From positions 62,001 through 126,000 of the forward strand of contig JAHFCF010000002.1 of the NCBI GenBank assembly GCA_023249645.1: a stretch of 64,000 nucleotides of DNA, in the 5' to 3' direction. The stretch is from Elusimicrobiota bacterium. GTDB lineage: Bacteria > Elusimicrobiota > Elusimicrobia > UBA1565 > UBA9628. The notes under the pieces were generated by a model. It was not told where the DNA came from. It saw nothing but the letters and a program-made list of their open reading frames with translations, and ran no database searches. The first letter of the stretch is position 1. The number at the start of each line of letters is the position of its first letter. Made by a program: the position numbers and the translations under genes. Shown in pieces: positions 38,731 to 47,562 of this stretch.

Positions 38731-39239
38731 TCGCTTATTTCAAGGAAGTCTTTTCAGGCGCCTGGGCTTTTCTTCAGGGGCTCGCCATCACGCTGCGCTA
38801 CCTTTTCAAGCCTTCGATCACCGTTCCATACCCGACGGAAAAGCTGACTCCCTATGCCGCCTTCCGCGGCATCCTGCTCGTCGATCCCGCCAAGTGCATC
38901 GCCTGCGGGCTGTGCGCCAAGGCCTGCCCCTCCACCTGCATCTCTCTCGAAAGCCAGGTCCATCCGGAAACCAAGAAGAGGATCCCCAAGCCCGAGTGGT
39001 ACGCCCTGGACCTGGGGCGCTGCAATTTCTGCGGCCTCTGCGAGGCCGCCTGCCCCACCAAGCCCAAGTCCGTCTGGCACTCCCTCGATTATGAGGCCGT
39101 CTTCTCCAATCGCGACGAGATGGTGCGCTGCTGGAAGCCGGGATTCCCGCTGGCAGGCCGCGTCTGGGATCCGAGGAAAAAAGATTTCAAGGATCCCAAG
39201 GGCCAGATATCCGTCAAAGAAATGAGGACACGACCATGA
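38727..39239 (+). CDS. nuoI: NADH-quinone oxidoreductase subunit I
   Basis: CIACGLCAKACPSTCI and CNFCGLCEAACPTK; GTG start overlapping nuoH stop (GTGA). Confidence 0.93.
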   Translation: MIAYFKEVFSGAWAFLQGLAITLRYLFKPSITVPYPTEKLTPYAAFRGILLVDPAKCIACGLCAKACPSTCISLESQVHPETKKRIPKPEWYALDLGRCNFCGLCEAACPTKPKSVWHSLDYEAVFSNRDEMVRCWKPGFPLAGRVWDPRKKDFKDPKGQISVKEMRTRP

Positions 39240-39484
39240 GGATAGTTGGCTACCGGAAGGAATCTCCCTTGTCCTTTTGCGCCTCTGGCCGGCTTCTCAT
39301 GAAAGAAGCCCGGTTCAATGAAGAATTCCAAAAACTCCCCATGGGAAAACTGACAGGAGTCCGAAAAGGTGTCTATCATTTCAAGACCCATGCGGACATG
39401 AATCGCTTTGATGAGGATTGCTGGGCAGCCCGCATGGTTCAGGTCTGCACGCAACATAGGGAAAATGCAAAAAAGGGCGCATGA
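39236..39484 (+). CDS. Small hypothetical protein inserted between nuoI and nuoJ
   Basis: 82 aa MRIVGYRKESPLSFCASGRLLMKEARFNEEFQKLPMGKLTGVRKGVYHFKTHADMNRFDEDCWAARMVQ; ATGA overlap with nuoI. Confidence 0.6.
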   Translation: MRIVGYRKESPLSFCASGRLLMKEARFNEEFQKLPMGKLTGVRKGVYHFKTHADMNRFDEDCWAARMVQVCTQHRENAKKGA

Positions 39485-39645
39485 TAAAAAATTATGGATT
39501 TGTACCGTATGCTGAGCACCCAATGAAACGGTCGCATCCCCGAGCAATCTTCGCAGCAACTGTGGGCGCCCACAGTTGCACTTATTCAGCAAAGGTGTCC
39601 AGCCCAAGCAACTGTGTCCGGACACAGTCAAAGGATAAAGCATGA
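39481..39645 (+). CDS. Possible 54-aa ORF bridging the small hypothetical ORF and nuoJ (below track length cutoff)
   Basis: Manual translation MIKNYGFVPYAEHPMKRSHPRAIFAATVGAHSCTYSAKVSSPSNCVRTQSKDKA*; ATGA overlaps at both ends. Confidence 0.35.
   Translation: MIKNYGFVPYAEHPMKRSHPRAIFAATVGAHSCTYSAKVSSPSNCVRTQSKDKA
39556..39579. repeat. Perfect 24-bp palindrome
   Basis: GCAACTGTGGGCGCCCACAGTTGC. Confidence 0.9.
39611..39628. repeat. Perfect 18-bp palindrome
   Basis: ACTGTGTCCGGACACAGT. Confidence 0.9.
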
Positions 39646-40136
39646 TTGAAGCCATCGCTTTTTATACTTTTGCCGCCGTGACGTTAATCGGCGCGTTTGG
39701 CGTGGTCACGCTGCGCAATACGATCTACTCAGCCCTATGCCTGGGATTGTGTCTGGCCGGCGTGGCCGGCATCTTCGCCAACCTGGGCGCGGATTTCCTT
39801 TTCGCCAGCCAGCTCCTCATCTACGTCGGCGGCATCGCGATCCTCATCGTGTTCGCCGTCATGCTCTTGGGACGCACCTCGGACCTCCACTTGAAGCAGG
39901 TCAACGAACAATGGGCCGCGGCGTTCCTCATCGGCGCCGTCACTTGGGTCGGACTCTGGAGAGCCGCCAAGATATTCTCCCACACGCCGCTGCCCATCCC
40001 TGAGGCCGCCAAGACGACCCGCGCCATCGGGCTCTTGATGATGGGAGACCTGGCCGTGCCCTTCGAGGCCATCTCCCTCGTCCTCTTGGCGGCACTCCTG
40101 GGCGCCGTGTTCTTCTCGCGCAAGGAGAACCCATGA
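39642..40136 (+). CDS. nuoJ: NADH-quinone oxidoreductase subunit J
   Basis: LRNTIYSALCLGLCLAGVAGIFANLGADFLFASQLLIYVGGIAILIVFAVML. Confidence 0.93.
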   Translation: MIEAIAFYTFAAVTLIGAFGVVTLRNTIYSALCLGLCLAGVAGIFANLGADFLFASQLLIYVGGIAILIVFAVMLLGRTSDLHLKQVNEQWAAAFLIGAVTWVGLWRAAKIFSHTPLPIPEAAKTTRAIGLLMMGDLAVPFEAISLVLLAALLGAVFFSRKENP

Positions 40137-40438
40137 CCCTGACCCACCATCTCCTCTTGGGCGCGGCGCTCTTTCTCATCGGCGTGTTCGGGGCCTTGAC
40201 CCGACGCAACATCATCGGCATCCTCATGTCCATCGAGCTCATGTTCAACGCCGCCAACATCAACCTGGCCGCCTTCAACCACTTCCTCCATCCCGAAGGC
40301 GTCCTGGGGATGACCACGGCGCTCTTCATCATCACCGTGGCCGCGGCCGAGGTCGTGGTCGGGCTGGCCCTGGTTCTGGCCATCTATCGCAATTGCGAAT
40401 CGGTCTATGCGGAGGACTTCAACCTGCTGAAGGGATGA
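40133..40438 (+). CDS. nuoK: NADH-quinone oxidoreductase subunit K
   Basis: LFLIGVFGALTRRNIIGILMSIELMFNAANINLAAF...TVAAAEVVVGLALVLAIYR. Confidence 0.95.
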   Translation: MTLTHHLLLGAALFLIGVFGALTRRNIIGILMSIELMFNAANINLAAFNHFLHPEGVLGMTTALFIITVAAAEVVVGLALVLAIYRNCESVYAEDFNLLKG

Positions 40439-40440
40439 CC

Positions 40441-42402
40441 ATGCTCGAACACGCCTATCTCATTGCCCTCATCCCGCTGGCCGCCTCCTTCCTCATCCTT
40501 TTTGGCGGCAAAGAGGACCCGCACTCGCCACTGCCCTTCGTCGGCATCGCCGCGATCGGCTGGTGCCTCGTGGAATCCTTGGGCATATTGTACGCGGCCA
40601 TCTCAGGCGCAGCTTTGCCCTATGCGCAGGACTGGTCCTGGTTCTCCTTCGGCATGACCGCGGCCAACCGCCCCTTCGTCTATGACATGCCCATCGGGGT
40701 CCTCATCGACGGACCAGCCGTCTTCATGCTGGTCGTCGTGACCCTGGTCAGCTTCCTGGTCCAGATCTACTCCCTTTCCTACATGCATGGCGACGCGCGC
40801 TTCAAACGCTACTACGCCTATCTGTCCTTCTTCACCGCGTCCATGCTGGGCCTGGTGGTGTCCAGCAACCTCCTGGTCACCTTCTGCTGCTGGGAGCTGG
40901 TGGGATTCTCTTCCTACATCCTCATCGGCTTCTGGTTCGAAAGATCCGAACCCGCCTATGCCGCCAAGAAGGCCTTCCTCACCACCAAACTGGGCGACCT
41001 GGGGCTCTACCTCGCGCTGCTGTTCATCTTCGTCCTCGTGGGAAGCTTCCAGATCCCGCAGATCGCGCAGTTCGTCTCGCGCGGCTACATGTCAACGGCC
41101 GCCGCGACCCTCATCGCTCTGGGGATACTCTGCGGCGCGGCTGGAAAATCCGCGCAGGCGCCTCTCTTCATCTGGCTGCCCGACGCCATGGAAGGCCCCA
41201 CCCCGGTCTCGGCCCTCATCCATGCCGCCACCATGGTCGCGGCCGGCGTCTATCTCGTGGCCCGGTGCTACTTCATCTTCACGGCCGCACCCATCGCGAT
41301 GGAGACCGTGGCCTGGCTGGGAGCCCTCACGGCGTTCTTGGCGGCGACCATGGCCATCGTCTGCACCGACATCAAAAGGGTGCTGGCCTTCTCGACCGTC
41401 TCCCAGCTGGGGTTCATGATGTGCGCCCTGGGCGCCTGGGGCCTGACGGCAGGACTCTTCCACCTGACCACGCACGCCGCCTTCAAGGCGCTGCTCTTCC
41501 TCTGCGCCGGCTCGGTCATCCACGCCGTGCATACCAATGACATGCGCCAGATGGGGGGACTCTCCAAGAAGATGCCCCTCACGTTTTTGACCACCTTCAT
41601 CGGGACCTGCGCCATCTCGGGCATCCCGCTCTTGTCCGGCTGGTACTCCAAGGACATGATCTTGGAAAGGGTCTACGAACACGACCCCCGCCTCTTCATC
41701 ATCCTCGCCATCACGGCGACCTTGACCGCGTTCTACATGTTCCGCCTCCTCTTCTTGACCTTCCTGGGCACGGAGCGCGACAAGGACAAGCACGCCCATG
41801 CCCACGAGTCGCCCTGGCCCATGACCGTGCCGCTCGTGGTCCTGGCGCTGCTCTCCATCTTCGCCGGAGCTCTGCTGGACCACCATCATCTCTTCGAATC
41901 CCTGGTGACGGGCCCGGTCTCTCCGGAGATCCCGCATCCGGCCCCGCCCTGGCTGGGGTGGTCGGTCACCGCCGCGGTCGCCGCGTCCATCGTCGCGGCC
42001 GCCAAGCTCTATGGCGGGCCCCACTTCGAGACAGCCCAGCGGCTCAAGGCCGCCTGGGCGCCTCTCTTCCATCTTCTGGACCGGCGCTACTACCTCGATG
42101 ACATCTTCCTGGGCCTGGTGGATCTCGGCGACCGCGCCGCCCGACTCGCCTTCTGGATCGATTCCGAGGTCATCGACGCCATCTTCGTGGATGGCTGGGG
42201 CGCCGTGGCACGCCTGGCGGCCAAGCTCAGCCATCTCTTCGACGATCTCTGCATCGATCGGACGGTGGACGGCACCGGCGGCTTGAGCGTCACCGTCGGC
42301 GGAGCGCTGAGGAGCCTGGTCGCCCGGGGCCTGGCGCAGGAATATCTGATGTACGCCGCCGTGGGCATGAGCGTCTTGGCGGCCCTGACGTGGTTCAGGT
42401 AA
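40441..42402 (+). CDS. nuoL: NADH-quinone oxidoreductase subunit L
   Basis: SYMHGDARFKRYYAYLSFFTASMLGLVVSSNLLVTFCCWELVGFSSYILIGFWF...KSAQAPLFIWLPDAMEGPTPVSALIHAATMVAAGVYL. Confidence 0.96.
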   Translation: MLEHAYLIALIPLAASFLILFGGKEDPHSPLPFVGIAAIGWCLVESLGILYAAISGAALPYAQDWSWFSFGMTAANRPFVYDMPIGVLIDGPAVFMLVVVTLVSFLVQIYSLSYMHGDARFKRYYAYLSFFTASMLGLVVSSNLLVTFCCWELVGFSSYILIGFWFERSEPAYAAKKAFLTTKLGDLGLYLALLFIFVLVGSFQIPQIAQFVSRGYMSTAAATLIALGILCGAAGKSAQAPLFIWLPDAMEGPTPVSALIHAATMVAAGVYLVARCYFIFTAAPIAMETVAWLGALTAFLAATMAIVCTDIKRVLAFSTVSQLGFMMCALGAWGLTAGLFHLTTHAAFKALLFLCAGSVIHAVHTNDMRQMGGLSKKMPLTFLTTFIGTCAISGIPLLSGWYSKDMILERVYEHDPRLFIILAITATLTAFYMFRLLFLTFLGTERDKDKHAHAHESPWPMTVPLVVLALLSIFAGALLDHHHLFESLVTGPVSPEIPHPAPPWLGWSVTAAVAASIVAAAKLYGGPHFETAQRLKAAWAPLFHLLDRRYYLDDIFLGLVDLGDRAARLAFWIDSEVIDAIFVDGWGAVARLAAKLSHLFDDLCIDRTVDGTGGLSVTVGGALRSLVARGLAQEYLMYAAVGMSVLAALTWFR

Positions 42403-42412
42403 GGAGAATGTC

Positions 42413-43873
42413 ATGAACATCTTGAGTCTCATCACCTTTCTTCCGGCAGCCGGGGCCCTGGTCATCCTGGCCCTGCCCAAGGAGCGCGAGCGCGCCATCC
42501 AGGCGGCCGCGCTCATCTCTTCGGGACTCTCCCTGATCCTCTGCGGCGCGCTCTATGTCCTTTTCAACCGCGGCACCTCGGACATGCAGTTCGTCGAGCG
42601 CATCCCCTGGATCCCGTCCTTGGGCGCGCAGTACTTCTTAGGCGTGGACGGACTCTCGGTGCCCCTGGTGATCCTGACGGCCCTCATGTCCTTCGTCTCT
42701 TTGATCGCATCTCTCAACATCAAGGTCCGCATCAAGGAGTACTTCTTCTGGTTCTTGATCCTGGAAACAGGCATGAGCGGGGTCTTCGCCGCCCTGGACA
42801 TGGTCCTCTTCTATGTCTTCTGGGAGATCACCCTGGTCCCCATGTACTTCCTCATCGGGATCTGGGGGGGACCGAAGAAGGAGTACGCGGCCATCAAGTT
42901 CTTCCTCTACACCCTGACCGGCTCGGTCTTCATGCTCCTGGGCATACTGGCCGTGTACTTCAACACGACTCCGCACACCTTCGACCTGCTCACGCTGCTG
43001 CAGTCGCATGCCCAATGGAGCAGCCGCTTCCAGATCCTCGTGTTCATCGCCTTCTACCTCGGCTTCGCGGTCAAGGTGCCGGCGTTCCCGTTCCACACCT
43101 GGCTTCCCCTGGCCCATGTGGAGGCGCCCACGGCCGTGAGCGTGGTCCTGGCCGCTGTCCTGCTGAAGATGGGAGTCTACGGCATCATGCGCATCTCCTA
43201 CGGCATGCTGCCCTTGGGTTTTTCGTGGTTCCTGCCGATCCTGATCGCCATCGCGGTCATCAACATCATCTATGGCGCTCTCTGCGCCATGGCCCAGACG
43301 GACATGAAGAAGATGGTGGCCTACTCCTCGATCAACCACATGGGCTACTGCCTTTTGGGCATCGCCGGGCTGACGGCCACGGGGTTCGCGGGCGCCAGCT
43401 TCGAGATGATCAACCACGGGATCATCACCGGAGCCCTGTTCCTTCTGGTCGGCGTCATCTATGACCGGGCGCACACGCGCGACATCTCGGCCTTCGGCGG
43501 CTTGGCGGCTAAGCTGCCGGTCTACGCGGGCCTCATGTCCTTGGCCTGCTTCGCCTCTCTGGGCCTGCCCGGCCTGGCCGGCTTCATCAGCGAGTTCCTA
43601 TGCTTCTTGGGCGCGTTCGCCCGCTGGAAGGTCTGCACGGCCGTCTCGGTCATCGGCATCCTCGTCACCGCCGCTTTCTTCCTGCGCATGCTCGAGAAAG
43701 TCTTCCTGGGACCGTTCAATGAGAAATGGTCGGCGCTCACCGACCTCGATGCCCGAGAGCTCTGCGCCATCGTGCCGCTCGCCGCGCTCACGATCGTCTT
43801 GGGCGTCTATCCCAGGCCGGCGCTGGACCTCATGAACACCACCCTCGTGCACATGGCGGGCCTCTTCAAATAA
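42413..43873 (+). CDS. nuoM: NADH-quinone oxidoreductase subunit M
   Basis: YFLGVDGLSVPLVILTALMSF...VPAFPFHTWLPLAHVEAPTAVSVVLAAVLLKMGVYGIMR. Confidence 0.96.
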   Translation: MNILSLITFLPAAGALVILALPKERERAIQAAALISSGLSLILCGALYVLFNRGTSDMQFVERIPWIPSLGAQYFLGVDGLSVPLVILTALMSFVSLIASLNIKVRIKEYFFWFLILETGMSGVFAALDMVLFYVFWEITLVPMYFLIGIWGGPKKEYAAIKFFLYTLTGSVFMLLGILAVYFNTTPHTFDLLTLLQSHAQWSSRFQILVFIAFYLGFAVKVPAFPFHTWLPLAHVEAPTAVSVVLAAVLLKMGVYGIMRISYGMLPLGFSWFLPILIAIAVINIIYGALCAMAQTDMKKMVAYSSINHMGYCLLGIAGLTATGFAGASFEMINHGIITGALFLLVGVIYDRAHTRDISAFGGLAAKLPVYAGLMSLACFASLGLPGLAGFISEFLCFLGAFARWKVCTAVSVIGILVTAAFFLRMLEKVFLGPFNEKWSALTDLDARELCAIVPLAALTIVLGVYPRPALDLMNTTLVHMAGLFK

Positions 43874-43875
43874 TC

Positions 43876-45366
43876 ATGTTCAACCTCCAGCTCCTCGCCC
43901 CCGAGATCGTCTTGAGCGTTCTGGCCCTGGCCCTCATGGCCATCGATCTCATCCTGCCAACGAGGCGCTCCCAACTGCCGTACCATCTGGGGTGGATATC
44001 GGCCCTCGTGGCTCTGGCCTGCGTCGTCGCGACACTGGCCACCAGCAGCCAGGGAGCCGGCCCGCTCTGGATCGTGGATCCGTTCAGCCAGCTCTTCAAG
44101 GCCATGACGCTTTTGGCCGTGATCGTGACCTTCCTGCTCTGCCTGGAATACGAGGACCTCTCGCTCTCCCAGTCAGGGACCTTCGCGGCACTCCTGCTCC
44201 TCTCGGCGGTAGGCCTCATGCTCTTGGTCTCCGCCACGGACCTTCTCTTCCTCTTCGTGTCCCTGGAGCTCGTGGCCGTCTCTTCCTTCATCCTGGCAGG
44301 GTTCGAGAGGCGCAACCGCAAGTCCAACGAAGGCGCCATCAAGTACTTCCTCTTCGGCGCCTTCTCCTCGGCCATCTTCGTCTACGGCCTCTCTCTCTAC
44401 TACGGCGCGGCCGGCACGACCAAGCTCTTGATCCTCTCGCAGAACGGCTCGAGCCTGAGCCTCTGGACTCCGGTGCTGACGGGCCTGGGCCGGCAGGGCC
44501 CGGTCCTGCTCTTAGCCATGCTCTTCCTGCTTCTGGGCTTCGGCTTCAAGGCGGCGATGGTGCCCATGCACTTCTGGGTGCCCGATGTCTACGAGGGCGC
44601 GCCCATGCCGGTGACGACCTTTCTCTCGGTCGCTCCCAAGATCGCGATCATGGGAGTCCTCTTGCGGGTCTTCACGCTCCTGGTGCCGGCCTCGGGCCTG
44701 GGCCTGACCGGGCTTCTGGCCCTCTTGGCCATCCTCACCATGACCGTGGGCAACACCATCGCCATCTTCCAGGACAACGTCAAGCGCCTCTTGGCCTACT
44801 CCTCCATCGCCCAGGCCGGCTATATCCTGATCGGCATCGTGACCGCCAACTCCCTCGGCTTGGAGGGCGTGCTCCTCTACAGCGCTGTCTACATCGCCAT
44901 GAACGTCGGCGCATTCACCGTGCTGCAGGCTGTGGGCAAGAACGGCTCCTACGAGCTTTCGGCCTTCGACGGCCTCTCGCGCCGATCCATGGCACTCGCT
45001 CTGACCATGGCCGTATTCCTGCTCTCCTTGGCCGGCATCCCTCCGTTGGCTGGGTTCATCGGGAAGTTCTATCTCTTCGCCGCGGCCATGGAGGCCGGCC
45101 GCGCAGCAGCCTCCTCATCCTCGAAAAACATCTTCTACGCCTTGGCCGTGGTCGGCGTCATCAACAGCGTCATCTCGGTCTACTACTACATGAAGATCGT
45201 CTACCACATGTTCTTCTTACCGCCGCACGAGAGGTCCTCGGCGCCGGCCATCGGTCCCTATCTGCTAGCCGTCCTGGCCGTGTGCCTGGCCGGAGTCCTC
45301 GCCTTCGGCGTCTGGCCGGAGCCTCTCATCGCCCAGATGAGGATCTCCGCCGTGCACCTGCCGTAG
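43876..45366 (+). CDS. nuoN: NADH-quinone oxidoreductase subunit N
   Basis: MFNLQLLAPEIVLSVLALALMAIDL...GFGFKAAMVPMHFWVPDVYEGAPMPVTTFLSVAPKIA; ends RISAVHLP*. Confidence 0.95.
   Translation: MFNLQLLAPEIVLSVLALALMAIDLILPTRRSQLPYHLGWISALVALACVVATLATSSQGAGPLWIVDPFSQLFKAMTLLAVIVTFLLCLEYEDLSLSQSGTFAALLLLSAVGLMLLVSATDLLFLFVSLELVAVSSFILAGFERRNRKSNEGAIKYFLFGAFSSAIFVYGLSLYYGAAGTTKLLILSQNGSSLSLWTPVLTGLGRQGPVLLLAMLFLLLGFGFKAAMVPMHFWVPDVYEGAPMPVTTFLSVAPKIAIMGVLLRVFTLLVPASGLGLTGLLALLAILTMTVGNTIAIFQDNVKRLLAYSSIAQAGYILIGIVTANSLGLEGVLLYSAVYIAMNVGAFTVLQAVGKNGSYELSAFDGLSRRSMALALTMAVFLLSLAGIPPLAGFIGKFYLFAAAMEAGRAAASSSSKNIFYALAVVGVINSVISVYYYMKIVYHMFFLPPHERSSAPAIGPYLLAVLAVCLAGVLAFGVWPEPLIAQMRISAVHLP
45349..45363 (+). 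repeat. Direct repeat, left copy (nuoN 3' end)
   Basis: GCCGTGCACCTGCCG, identical to 46045-46059. Confidence 0.85.
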
Positions 45367-45485
45367 GTCTTTGGGCCCACAAAAATCCGGGACCATTGCC
45401 GACGCAGTTTTGGGACTTTTGACCTATGGAGAAATCCTAAAAATAACGTATCCTTTCTGGAGATTGGCCGCAGCAGGAGGTTCAA

Positions 45486-46037
45486 ATGAAAATTTTTAAT
45501 TCCCTTTCCGTGATCGCACTTCTCTGCAGTCCGACACCGCTTTTAGCCCGAGCTGGGGGAGGGCTCGCGTCGCATTACATAGCGACGCAGACTGCGCTCA
45601 ATCAAAGCCAGCAAGGTGATGGCTGCCCGTGGCTGGGTGCCTCAGGGATTCTGCAATGCGAAATCGAGAAAGCCAAAAAATCACGCGATGAAATCTTTGC
45701 CAATGGCCCTGACAGCAAAACGATCGCCGAAAAGAAACAAGCCGTCGATAGACTCATCGTTCTTTACAACACTTCGAAGAATGAAGAGGTGTGGTTGGAT
45801 GCCATCACAACATTGGTCGGCAGCCCTCTTATGATGTCTAATGAGATTCAGGAATATGCGATCTCCCAGATATGTTATCTGTCGCCGTTGCCGCTTCTTG
45901 AAAGCAAAACCATCAAAGAACGACTCATTGAGAGTCTGCGGAGCTTCACGTATGCTGCTGAGTATCCATATGAGAAACACTCTAAAGCATTCTACATCGA
46001 TCTCGCCAAGGAGTTAGCATACCTTGCTCAAGGGTAG
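45486..46037 (+). CDS. Hypothetical secreted protein (lower-GC insert)
   Basis: Signal peptide MKIFNSLSVIALLCSPTPLLARA; no family recognised. Confidence 0.6.
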   Translation: MKIFNSLSVIALLCSPTPLLARAGGGLASHYIATQTALNQSQQGDGCPWLGASGILQCEIEKAKKSRDEIFANGPDSKTIAEKKQAVDRLIVLYNTSKNEEVWLDAITTLVGSPLMMSNEIQEYAISQICYLSPLPLLESKTIKERLIESLRSFTYAAEYPYEKHSKAFYIDLAKELAYLAQG

Positions 46038-46044
46038 GCTTTCT

Positions 46045-46059
46045 GCCGTGCACCTGCCG
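46045..46059 (+). repeat. Direct repeat, right copy
   Basis: GCCGTGCACCTGCCG. Confidence 0.85.
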
Positions 46060-46069
46060 CAGTCAAAAT

Positions 46070-46963
46070 TTGTATCTTCTTCGCATGCGTTTGCGCTGCC
46101 TGGCGTCGACGGTCGTGATCACCTACACGGCCACTGCACTCCTCTCCTGGCATTGCGAAAATATCCTCTTCAAACCCTATGCGGGACTACGCGGCCAGGC
46201 ACTAGCCGGAACGGCCAGTGCCGAGGCTCGCGCCACCCAGCGCCTGAGCCGGACGCCTGACTTCTACAAAGCGGAGTACGGATTCGAGAATTTCAACGGA
46301 GATCAACTCCACATCAGCTATCAGGCCCCGCGCCAGGCCTACGAAGCCTATTGTTCGAGCTTCTGGTACCGCTTGGAAGACCTCAATGCAGCCGGTCCAT
46401 CTGTGGATGCCTATCTCGCCTCGCGCGGCTTCAAACGCCTGGAGAAGAACATCATCGAGGCGGATGTGCCCGGCATGGTCAAGAGAAGCTCCGGACCCTT
46501 GAAAGCCCTCTCTAAAGCCTTCGATCGCATCGCCATGGATAAGAACTACGATTCAGAAAGCCTCATCGGCTCGGTCACGGCCATGGTCCAGACCGCGGTG
46601 CGCTACCAGATCCCGCCCGTCGTTGAAGATGGCCGACACACGGGAGGCATACTGCCTCCGGTCATGTCCCTGATGCGCGGGTGGGGGGACTGCGACACGA
46701 AGACCGGACTTTTGACCTCGATCTTGGTCAACTGGCCGAACATGCGCATGGTCGGCATCGCGCTGCCCGGTCACTATCTCATGGCCGTCTTGCGCATCCC
46801 GGCTCGCGGCGAGGCTTTCGTGGAATACCAGGGCCTGAAATATGTCCTCGTCGAACCCGCCGGACCGGCGTGGCTGGCCCCGGGCACGGTCGGCGTGGAC
46901 ACCCTGCCGGAACTAGAAGCTGCCGAAGGATTCCGGATCGAGCCGTTTTTTGATCCGTCATAA
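46070..46963 (+). CDS. Hypothetical protein with transglutaminase-like motifs
   Basis: MRGWGDCDTKTGLLTSILVNW...GIALPGHYLMAV...YVLVEPAGPAWLAPGTV; Cys/His/acid order as in transglutaminase-like folds. Confidence 0.65.
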   Translation: MYLLRMRLRCLASTVVITYTATALLSWHCENILFKPYAGLRGQALAGTASAEARATQRLSRTPDFYKAEYGFENFNGDQLHISYQAPRQAYEAYCSSFWYRLEDLNAAGPSVDAYLASRGFKRLEKNIIEADVPGMVKRSSGPLKALSKAFDRIAMDKNYDSESLIGSVTAMVQTAVRYQIPPVVEDGRHTGGILPPVMSLMRGWGDCDTKTGLLTSILVNWPNMRMVGIALPGHYLMAVLRIPARGEAFVEYQGLKYVLVEPAGPAWLAPGTVGVDTLPELEAAEGFRIEPFFDPS

Positions 46964-46975
46964 AAGGAGAAAACC

Positions 46976-47515
46976 ATGTTCATGATCCGAGTGCTGGTGA
47001 GCCTTTTCGAATTCGTCCTGGCGGTTGTCATGTCCGGCGGCGTCATCTACGCGACCTACCGCGTCTTCATCAAGGCCAACCCAGACTTCGACATGCAGGC
47101 CGAGATCAAGAAGGGAAACATCGCCGTGGGGCTTCTCGTCTCCACCATCCTCATCTGCGCCTCGGTCTTCGTGGAGAAGGGCATGGCCTCGGTAGTGCAC
47201 ATGTTCCGACTCTACATCAGCATGCCGGCCCAAGCGCCGATCTCCGGATGGCAGCTGGTCCTCATCGGCTTGGGCCACTTGGCTATTTCCTTGCTGTTAG
47301 CAGTCCTGACCATCTCGCTCACCCTGCGCCTCTTCGGAAGGCTCACCGCCGAGATGCAGGAAGGCAAGGAACTTGAAAAGGGGAATCTGGCGGTCGGTCT
47401 TCTCCTTTCCAGCGTCGTCATCGTGGCCACGTTCTACGTCTCAGGCGGGGTCAGCGCGCTCTCCAAAGCCCTCGTGCCCCAGCCTTCCATCGGACGGATA
47501 GAAATCCAGAAATAA
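46976..47515 (+). CDS. DUF350 family membrane protein (two DUF350-like halves)
   Basis: Two related units: EIKKGNIAVGLLVSTILICASVFVEKGM and ELEKGNLAVGLLLSSVVIVATFYVSGGV. Confidence 0.8.
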   Translation: MFMIRVLVSLFEFVLAVVMSGGVIYATYRVFIKANPDFDMQAEIKKGNIAVGLLVSTILICASVFVEKGMASVVHMFRLYISMPAQAPISGWQLVLIGLGHLAISLLLAVLTISLTLRLFGRLTAEMQEGKELEKGNLAVGLLLSSVVIVATFYVSGGVSALSKALVPQPSIGRIEIQK

Positions 47516-47524
47516 GCTAAAATG

Positions 47525-47555
47525 GGTGTCAGGCTTTCTCGTATTTTCCGTATTT
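47525..47555 (-). repeat. Dispersed repeat family A, copy 2 (inverted), framed by TGGGTGTC/GACACCCA arms (47523-47563)
   Basis: Minus strand AAATACGGAAAATACGAGAAAGCCTGACACC. Confidence 0.8.
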
Positions 47556-47562
47556 GACACCC

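Noticed and set aside
41092-42516. 474-aa minus-strand ORF opposite nuoL
   Set aside because: Shadow ORF of a high-GC coding gene; composition is low complexity (GDREDDEEAG-like) and nuoL is unambiguous.
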